A stretch of DNA of 10,487 nucleotides, from NCBI GenBank assembly GCA_938041275.1, contig CALISH010000107.1, positions 1-10,487 of the forward strand, written 5' to 3'. Positions 5,835 to 10,487 of this stretch are shown here, piece after piece; the first letter of the stretch is position 1; each line of letters starts with the position of its first letter. Below the pieces are notes generated by a model that was not told the origin of the DNA, made no database searches, and was given only the letters and a program-made list of their open reading frames with translations. The translations under genes were made by a program, and so were the position numbers. Source of the DNA: an uncultured Solobacterium sp. Its GTDB lineage: Bacteria; Bacillota_I; Bacilli_A; Erysipelotrichales; Erysipelotrichaceae.

Positions 5835-5861
5835 GGTTCACTTCAATGTGGACCTTTTTTT
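5835..5861 (+). terminator. Intrinsic terminator after the purine permease gene
   Basis: GGTTCAC (5835-5841) pairs with GTGGACC (5848-5854), seven pairs with one G-U, loop TTCAAT, then seven T residues. It lies within the upstream extension of the next reading frame, which is one reason to start that gene at 5891. Confidence 0.9.
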
Positions 5862-5890
5862 CATTTATAATACTGATAAGAGGTGTTTGT

Positions 5891-6790
5891 ATGATTTATA
5901 CAGTAACGATGAATCCTTCACTGGATTATATAGTGCAATTAGAAACATTTGAAGAAGGGAAACTAAATCGTTCTATCTTTGAGCAGATTGATGTTGGTGG
6001 AAAGGGAATCAATGTGTCCATTGCCTTGAAACATCTAGGCAGAATTAGTACACCACTTGGATATGTGGCTGGTTTTACTGGGGATGAGATTGAACGTCGT
6101 GTGAGTAGTCATGGACTTATTCCAGAGTTTATTAAGTTAGATTATGGAGAATCTCGTATCAATATCAAGATGAAACATGAAATAGAAACGGAAATTAACG
6201 CCAGTGGACCAACTGTTGAAAAAGATGATATTGAAAAGTTATATGTAAAGTTAGAACATCTTACGGATGGAGATGTACTTATTCTTTCTGGTAGTATGGC
6301 AGCCGGTGTTGACCGGAATTTTTATGCGGATGTAATGAAATTTCTGGAAGGAAGAAAGATACGCATCATCGTCGATGCGGGAGGTAGTGTATTAAAGAAA
6401 GTACTTCCATATCGCCCATACTTGATTAAACCAAATCAACAGGAATTATCAGAGATATTTGGCGCAAATGTCTTAGAGAATCAAATAGAAGAATATGCAT
6501 GCAAGTTAGTTTCAATGGGTGCACAAAATGTACTTGTATCATTAGGAAATCAGGGTGCACTTTTAGTGAATCACAAGGTATATCGCTGCCATGCGCCAAA
6601 TGGAGAAGTTATCAATTCTGTAGGCGCTGGGGATTCTATGGTGGCTGCGTTTTTAACCAGTAAGTTAAATGGAGAAGATGATCAAACAGCACTTGAAAAG
6701 TCAGTTGCGATGGGATCGGCGACTGCTTTCTCCTATGGAATTGCGGACCAAGAAGCTGTAGATGTATTGTACAAAGAGATGGTGAAATAA
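5891..6790 (+). CDS. fruK: PfkB-family sugar-phosphate kinase, 1-phosphofructokinase-like (FruK)
   Basis: The 299-residue protein is a ribokinase-fold kinase that most likely phosphorylates fructose 1-phosphate to fructose 1,6-bisphosphate in the cytosol. Seen: the hexose-phosphate kinase start MIYTVTMNPSLDYIV, signature 1 GGKGINVSIALKHLG (36-50), the ESRINIKMKHEIETEIN segment typical of FruK/LacC, SGSMAAGV (133-140), KPNQQE (180-185) and the catalytic NSVGAGDSM with D248 as the base. The frame stays open upstream to 5828, but that part crosses the permease terminator; the ATG at 5891 has AAGAGGTG 5 bases before it and gives the family's normal length. No fruA transporter or fruR regulator is present, which is unusual for fruK, so tagatose-6-phosphate kinase remains an alternative. 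Its TAA abuts the next ATG directly. Confidence 0.85.
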   Translation: MIYTVTMNPSLDYIVQLETFEEGKLNRSIFEQIDVGGKGINVSIALKHLGRISTPLGYVAGFTGDEIERRVSSHGLIPEFIKLDYGESRINIKMKHEIETEINASGPTVEKDDIEKLYVKLEHLTDGDVLILSGSMAAGVDRNFYADVMKFLEGRKIRIIVDAGGSVLKKVLPYRPYLIKPNQQELSEIFGANVLENQIEEYACKLVSMGAQNVLVSLGNQGALLVNHKVYRCHAPNGEVINSVGAGDSMVAAFLTSKLNGEDDQTALEKSVAMGSATAFSYGIADQEAVDVLYKEMVK

Positions 6791-7966
6791 ATGGATGAAT
6801 TTCAAGAATATTATTATCGTCATCCTTACGCAAATGAATTGGATACAGTTGTTTTAAGTTGTCATGCATGCAAGGATGGTTATCAAGTTATTTTAAAAGA
6901 AACAATCTTTTATCCGAAAGGTGGTGGACAGCCTTGTGATAAAGGTACAATCCAAGGTGTTGAAGTAATCGATGTACAACGAGAAAAAGAAGGGATTGTA
7001 CATATCACAAAAGACCCTCTTCCGGTAGGAGAGAAGGTTCACTGTGAGATTGATTGGGAGTATCGTTTTGACTTAATGCAGAATCATACTGGAGAACATA
7101 TCTTTTCTGGTGTTGTAAAACAGTTATATGGATATTCGAATGTTGGTTTTCATATGGGTGAATATATCTGTGCTGATTTTAATGGAGAATTGACAGAAAC
7201 GGATATTCAGGAAGTGGAAAGACGAGTAAATCAAGCGATTTGGGCAAATCTTTCAGTGCAAGAAATTTTCTGTTCTCCACATGAAACAGCGAAGTATGAG
7301 TATCGTTCGAAGATTGCGATAGAAGGTACTACACGGATTATTTCCATTGCTGGATATGACATGTGTGCATGTTGTGGTATGCATGTAAAAAATACGGGTG
7401 AAATTGGAATCTGTAAGGTAATTAACTTTGAAAAATTACGTAATAAAACAAGAGTCTTCTTGTTGAGTGGAAGAAGAGCATTTGTCTACCTTAGTCATAT
7501 CCAGCAAGAAAGCAGTATGATTTCAAAAATGTTGTCCGCTAAGCCACTAGAGATATCGGTGGCTGTAAGTCATCTTCAACAGCGCTATTTAGATGTACAG
7601 AAATCATATCGCACTGTTTCAATAGAAATGATGATGAAGGACGCAGATAAAATTCCTACACATGATGCGATTCTATATACTTCTGTCCTTGCGGATTTTG
7701 AAGGAATGCGTGCATTCTGTAATCGCTGTATTGAGAAGGGAATTTCTACCGTTATGGTAATTGCGAAGACAGAAGTGGGATATTCTTATGTCATCATGAG
7801 TCGTACGATTGACTTACTATCGATTCGTGCCGAATTTAACGCAGCCATTCATGCTAAGGGTGGTGGAAATCGTGAAATGATGCAGGGTAGTTGTACGGCA
7901 AGTTTGACAGATATCTCTACCGCATTTCATTCGGTGACTGGTATCTCAATGCATATCGTTTCCTAA
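6791..7966 (+). CDS. Alanyl-tRNA editing protein, long AlaX type with DHHA1 domain
   Basis: The 391-residue protein is a free-standing relative of the alanyl-tRNA synthetase editing half and should deacylate mischarged tRNA(Ala) (Ser or Gly attached). In order: a beta-barrel start with FYPKGGGQPCD (40-50), the zinc motif HTGEH (H99, H103), a second zinc pair in CCGMH (C194, H198), ICKVINFEKLRNKTRVFLLSG (about 207-227) joining to a coiled region (about 235-285), and a C-terminal DHHA1 domain with GGGNREMMQG (357-366). There is no synthetase catalytic domain. The ATG directly abuts the fruK TAA, and only a weak AAAGAG lies upstream, so translation is probably coupled to fruK. No terminator is evident in the 128 bases downstream before the gpmA start. 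Confidence 0.9.
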   Translation: MDEFQEYYYRHPYANELDTVVLSCHACKDGYQVILKETIFYPKGGGQPCDKGTIQGVEVIDVQREKEGIVHITKDPLPVGEKVHCEIDWEYRFDLMQNHTGEHIFSGVVKQLYGYSNVGFHMGEYICADFNGELTETDIQEVERRVNQAIWANLSVQEIFCSPHETAKYEYRSKIAIEGTTRIISIAGYDMCACCGMHVKNTGEIGICKVINFEKLRNKTRVFLLSGRRAFVYLSHIQQESSMISKMLSAKPLEISVAVSHLQQRYLDVQKSYRTVSIEMMMKDADKIPTHDAILYTSVLADFEGMRAFCNRCIEKGISTVMVIAKTEVGYSYVIMSRTIDLLSIRAEFNAAIHAKGGGNREMMQGSCTASLTDISTAFHSVTGISMHIVS

Positions 7967-8036
7967 CATTTCCAGGAAATAAAAAATTCTTTCAACAGAA
8001 GCGCAAAAAAGCGTAAGCAGATGTGAATATTTTCGT

Positions 8037-8064
8037 TTGACATCATAAAGTCATGTGATACGAT
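8037..8064 (+). promoter_or_regulatory. Promoter of gpmA
   Basis: A perfect TTGACA (8037-8042) is spaced 16 bases from TACGAT (8059-8064), which is preceded by TGA, a TGn extended -10. Transcription would start near 8071. This is the best -35 in the window, in keeping with a strongly expressed glycolytic gene. Confidence 0.75.
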
Positions 8065-8094
8065 TGATTTGTTAAAAAGCGAAGGAGGCTTAAA

Positions 8095-8841
8095 ATGAAA
8101 CTTGTTTTAATTAGACATGGTGAAAGTGAATGGAATAAGCTCAACCTTTTCACAGGTTGGACAGACGTTGAACTTTCTGAGAAGGGTGTAGAGGAAGCTA
8201 AGGCTGGCGGACGTGCTTTAAAGGAAGCAGGATTCGACTTTGATCTTTGCTATACATCATATTTGAAGCGTGCAATCCACACATTAAACTTTGTGTTATC
8301 TGAAATGGACCGTGAATGGTTACCAGTCACAAAGACTTGGAAGCTCAATGAAAGACACTACGGTGCTTTACAGGGCTTAAATAAGGCTGAAACAGCTGAG
8401 AAGTATGGTGAAGAGAAGGTTAAGATCTGGAGAAGATCATTTGATGTTCAGCCACCTGCTTTAGATCCAACAGATGATAGAAACCCAGCATTACAGGAAG
8501 CTTACCGTAATGAAAATAAGGACGAACTTCCATTAGCTGAATCCCTAAAGGATACAATTGCTCGTGCAGTTCCTTACTATGAGCAGGAAATCTTACCACA
8601 GATGAAGGCTGGTAAGCGTGTCATCATCGCTGCTCACGGTAACAGTTTACGTGCTCTTGTTAAGTATTTCGAAAACTTAACAGATGAAGAAATCATCGGT
8701 GTAAATATTCCTACAGGTGTTCCACTCGTTTATACATTCGACGACAACGGAAAGTTCATCTCTAAGGAATACTTAGGTGACCAGGCTGCGATTGAAGCTA
8801 AGATGGCTGCAGTTGCTAAGCAAGGAAGCGTTCAAAAGTAA
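8095..8841 (+). CDS. gpmA: 2,3-bisphosphoglycerate-dependent phosphoglycerate mutase
   Basis: The 248-residue cytosolic enzyme interconverts 3- and 2-phosphoglycerate in glycolysis and gluconeogenesis. The catalytic motif LIRHGESEWN gives the phosphohistidine H8; R7 and R59 (YLKRA) form the phosphate pocket; LNERHYGALQGLNK (84-97) supplies acid E86; and AAHGNSLRAL gives the second histidine H181. Length and the NLFTGWTDVELSEKG segment are standard for dPGM. AAGGAGG lies 6-7 bases before the ATG, a strong site. The gene stands alone between its own promoter and a terminator. The codons look biased toward a small set (GCT, AAG, GAA, CGT), as expected for high expression. It converges on the threonine operon. 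Confidence 0.97.
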   Translation: MKLVLIRHGESEWNKLNLFTGWTDVELSEKGVEEAKAGGRALKEAGFDFDLCYTSYLKRAIHTLNFVLSEMDREWLPVTKTWKLNERHYGALQGLNKAETAEKYGEEKVKIWRRSFDVQPPALDPTDDRNPALQEAYRNENKDELPLAESLKDTIARAVPYYEQEILPQMKAGKRVIIAAHGNSLRALVKYFENLTDEEIIGVNIPTGVPLVYTFDDNGKFISKEYLGDQAAIEAKMAAVAKQGSVQK

Positions 8842-8849
8842 ACAAACAG

Positions 8850-8871
8850 AAAAGAGCCGCTTGGCTCTTTT
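8850..8871 (+). terminator. Terminator of gpmA, shared by the convergent ACT-domain gene
   Basis: AAAAGAGCC (8850-8858) pairs perfectly with GGCTCTTTT (8863-8871) around GCTT. It lies 8 bases past the gpmA stop and directly beyond the stop of the minus-strand ACT gene (8873), so the symmetric hairpin probably ends transcription from both sides. Confidence 0.85.
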
Positions 8872-8872
8872 A

Positions 8873-9313
8873 TTATGCGATTGCATCTAGCTGTGCTTTA
8901 CGTACATAAGAATGTTGTAGTAATTGTTTTAATAAGTTATCTGGCGTGTTTTCCATTTTTGAGATATCTAAACTGATCAGTACCGTTGCGTATCCACCGA
9001 CTGGAATTGCTTGAGAGATTGTCAGGACACTTGCTTGTGCTTTACTCAACGTTTGTAGTACCGCTGTTAATGCGCCACTTTCATCTTTTAAAAGAAGAGA
9101 AATGGTCATCGTACGTGAAGTGGTGTTATCAGAAATCTCGAATAGATAGTCTTTATAACGATAGTAGGTATTTCTAGAAATACCTACTTTTTTAACGGCT
9201 TCTGTTACCGTTTCAACTTCGTGATTTTCAAGGAGGACCCTTGCTTGAATGACTTGATTAAAGTATTCTGGCAAAATTTTTTTATGAACGATTAGGTAAT
9301 CGGAGTTTTGCAT
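8873..9313 (-). CDS. ACT domain protein with N-terminal HTH, PheB/UPF0735 family
   Basis: The 146-residue protein has a C-terminal ACT domain (about 68-145: TMTISLLLKDESGALTAVLQ, VLTISQAIPVGGYATVLISLD), a fold that usually binds amino acids in a dimer. Before it is a helix-turn-helix-like stretch (about 33-58: VETVTEAVKKVGISRNTYYRY). This is the layout of the UPF0735/PheB family. In Bacillus the homologue sits by pheA; in many clostridia such a gene lies with hom/thrB. Here it follows thrB by 4 bases, so it is the last gene of a threonine operon. Sensing threonine, or another aspartate-family amino acid, and regulating the operon is an inference; no member's role is certain. A perfect palindrome lies inside the HTH-coding part. 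The ribosome site AAAGG overlaps the end of thrB. Confidence 0.85.
   Translation of the reverse strand: MQNSDYLIVHKKILPEYFNQVIQARVLLENHEVETVTEAVKKVGISRNTYYRYKDYLFEISDNTTSRTMTISLLLKDESGALTAVLQTLSKAQASVLTISQAIPVGGYATVLISLDISKMENTPDNLLKQLLQHSYVRKAQLDAIA
9163..9193 (+). repeat. Perfect 26-bp palindrome with T tail inside the ACT gene
   Basis: Bases 9163-9188 equal their own reverse complement: 13-bp arms AGTAGGTATTTCT / AGAAATACCTACT, centre TCTAGA. On the plus strand the last base starts a run of six T (9188-9193), so plus-strand RNA would form a strong intrinsic terminator antisense to the ACT gene. On the minus (coding) strand the hairpin is preceded by A residues and not followed by T, so it should not stop the sense transcript. 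It encodes residues 43-50 (VGISRNTY), the start of the HTH recognition helix. Confidence 0.75.
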
Positions 9314-9317
9314 GTGC

Positions 9318-10190
9318 TTACCTTTCTATTTCTGTACCATGATAGGCAACATCTAACTGCAGACACTGCCAATGATGCGGAAGTGAAGAAATCTTTAAAC
9401 GCGCTGCTGTACTTAATTCTTTCTTTGCAATACTTAAGCAGGTTGAACCTGATCCGCTAATGAGTAAGATCCCATCAGTATCTTCCTTTACAATTTGTTG
9501 GATTGTCTCAAAATCTGGAATTAAATTTTTGCGATAAGGTTCATGAACGATATCATGCGTTGCGGCTGAAAGTAGAGAAAGATTTCCTTCTTGTAGTGCT
9601 TGTGATGTGAGTATCGCATTGCTAATCGCTGTAGCGACTTTTGTGCGTGAATAATAATCTGGTAATGCGGCACGTGCTTCTTCTGTGCTTACTTCGACAT
9701 TTGGCACAAGTGCGGTATATTTCCAATCTTTATGGATTGGAAGTTTGTGGGATAAGCAGTGTTTCTCATCAATTTTCATGCCTGCACAAAGTCCACCATA
9801 TAGGCAAGGCGCAATATTATCAGGATGTCCTTCGATACCGCAGGCCAAACGATAGATTTCTGCTTCACTGAGAATGTTGTTGTGTAAAACACTAGCAGCT
9901 ACAAGGCCACCAATGATAAACGATGCACTACTTCCTAGTCCTCGACTAATTGGAATATGACAATCAAAGATAACGTGAATTGGGTCGTATTTTCCAATGG
10001 TTTCACAACCAAGACGATAGGCTCTTAGGAAAAGGTTGTTATCATTGTTGTATTCTTCATCTATGTTTTCTAGGAAGTTATGGTCATATCTTTCAACTTG
10101 GAAAATGTTATATAGTTTTAGCGCAATGCCAAGGCAATCAAAGCCAGAGCCAAGATTTGCGGATGTGGCAGGCGTTTTAATTGTGATCAT
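9318..10190 (-). CDS. thrB: Homoserine kinase
   Basis: The 290-residue GHMP-family kinase phosphorylates L-homoserine with ATP, the penultimate step of threonine synthesis. Seen: the start VKTPATSAN-like segment (ITIKTPATSANLGSGFDCLG, 3-21), the phosphate-binding loop PISRGLGSSAS (80-90), EGHPDNIAPCLYGGL, and the C-terminal ISGSGSTCLSI of motif 3. Length is typical. The ATG at 10190 has GGAGG 9 bases upstream (minus strand) and overlaps the 3' end of thrC by 14 bases, while the ACT gene begins 4 bases after its stop, so the three are one operon with coupled translation. The order thrC-thrB matches hom-thrC-thrB of Bacillus, suggesting hom lies off the right edge. Confidence 0.95.
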   Translation of the reverse strand: MITIKTPATSANLGSGFDCLGIALKLYNIFQVERYDHNFLENIDEEYNNDNNLFLRAYRLGCETIGKYDPIHVIFDCHIPISRGLGSSASFIIGGLVAASVLHNNILSEAEIYRLACGIEGHPDNIAPCLYGGLCAGMKIDEKHCLSHKLPIHKDWKYTALVPNVEVSTEEARAALPDYYSRTKVATAISNAILTSQALQEGNLSLLSAATHDIVHEPYRKNLIPDFETIQQIVKEDTDGILLISGSGSTCLSIAKKELSTAARLKISSLPHHWQCLQLDVAYHGTEIER

Positions 10191-10487
10191 GTTGTAAATC
10201 CTCCAAGCGTTTTGCGATTGTGGCTAGTGCATCTTCTTTTTCAATGACTTTTGTAAAGCGTATTGGCATATCTTTTAAGGAGGCTAGATTTTTAGGAATC
10301 ACAACCGATGTATACTTATGCAAAGCATCCATCGCTTCAAATTCATCGTCGCAAGATTTTCCTGTAAGGGCCGCATATACATCTTTCGCAAACTTATACG
10401 CACTCGCTGTGGATAATACGATACATGGTGTAGTATCATTTGATTCTTGTTTATATGCATGACATGCATGCACAGCGACTGCTGTAT
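10177..10487 (-). CDS. thrC: Threonine synthase, 3' end only
   Basis: Only the last 103 or so residues are in the window; the frame runs off the right edge and the GTG at 10473 is an internal valine, not a start. The visible part (TAVAVHACHAYKQ, then VLSTASAYKFAKDVYAALTG, then IPKNLASLKDMPIRF) matches the C-terminus of threonine synthase, including the STAS-YKF segment. The enzyme converts O-phosphohomoserine to threonine with PLP; the PLP lysine and glycine-rich loop would lie outside. This ending, with STASPYKF-like wording and an I/LPxxLxxLxxxP tail, points to the long ThrC form of Enterobacteria and Clostridia, not the short Bacillus form. It overlaps thrB by 14 bases, placing product and substrate enzymes in one transcript. 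Confidence 0.9.
   Translation of the reverse strand, partial: TAVAVHACHAYKQESNDTTPCIVLSTASAYKFAKDVYAALTGKSCDDEFEAMDALHKYTSVVIPKNLASLKDMPIRFTKVIEKEDALATIAKRLEDLQHDHN

Noticed and set aside
5866..5871. TATAAT as a fruK promoter
   Set aside because: No -35 at suitable spacing, and transcription would start within the ribosome binding site.
5828..5890. Upstream extension of the fruK frame by 21 residues
   Set aside because: It crosses the permease terminator and has no ribosome site; the family N-terminus begins at 5891.
7959..7979. Hairpin TTTCCT/AGGAAA after the alanyl-tRNA editing gene as a terminator
   Set aside because: Short stem with a 9-nt loop, partly inside the stop codon region, and no T run follows; an A run does.
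10471..10473. GTG as the start of a short thrC-like gene
   Set aside because: The frame continues to the window edge with threonine synthase-like residues (TAVAV), so the GTG is an internal codon.

Overview
The window looks like ordinary chromosomal core sequence from a low-GC Gram-positive bacterium (Bacillota). The signs are AT-rich DNA (GC roughly 40% by eye), strong AAGGAGG-type ribosome binding sites, short T-tailed intrinsic terminators, an rpsF-ssb-rpsR operon, a guanine riboswitch and a CcpA-like cre site. An Erysipelotrichia-type host is possible, but that is an impression from protein flavour and not proven. No mobile element, CRISPR array, tRNA or rRNA was seen. All complete genes appear intact.

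Layout. (1) 59-1850, plus strand: a YugH/AlaT-like aminotransferase followed by an Lrp/AsnC regulator (YugG/AlaR-like), closed by a terminator. (2) 1849-3018, plus strand: promoter, a structured leader that looks like the S6:S18 autoregulatory motif, then rpsF, ssb, rpsR and a terminator. (3) 3025-4130, minus strand: lrgA-lrgB, a CidA/LrgA-CidB/LrgB membrane pair whose family members include pyruvate facilitators. (4) 4131-4455: a divergent control region holding a cre-like box, an inverted repeat, a promoter, a guanine-class riboswitch and its terminator. (5) 4456-7966, plus strand: an AzgA/PbuG-type purine permease with its own terminator, then a FruK-like sugar-phosphate kinase abutting an alanyl-tRNA editing protein. 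(6) 8037-8871, plus strand: monocistronic gpmA. (7) 8873-10487, minus strand: the distal part of a threonine operon, thrC (3' end only), thrB and an HTH-ACT protein of the PheB/UPF0735 type.

Functionally the window mixes central carbon metabolism (phosphoglycerate mutase, 1-phosphofructokinase-like kinase, probable pyruvate exchange), alanine and threonine synthesis, purine salvage, and translation or replication housekeeping. I found no clearly new multi-gene system. The observations most worth a second look are RNA- and DNA-level: the rpsF leader that can hide its own Shine-Dalgarno sequence, the guanine riboswitch with apparently shortened kissing loops, the cre box plus inverted repeat upstream of lrgAB, and a perfect 26-bp palindrome with a T tail lying inside the HTH-coding part of the ACT gene.
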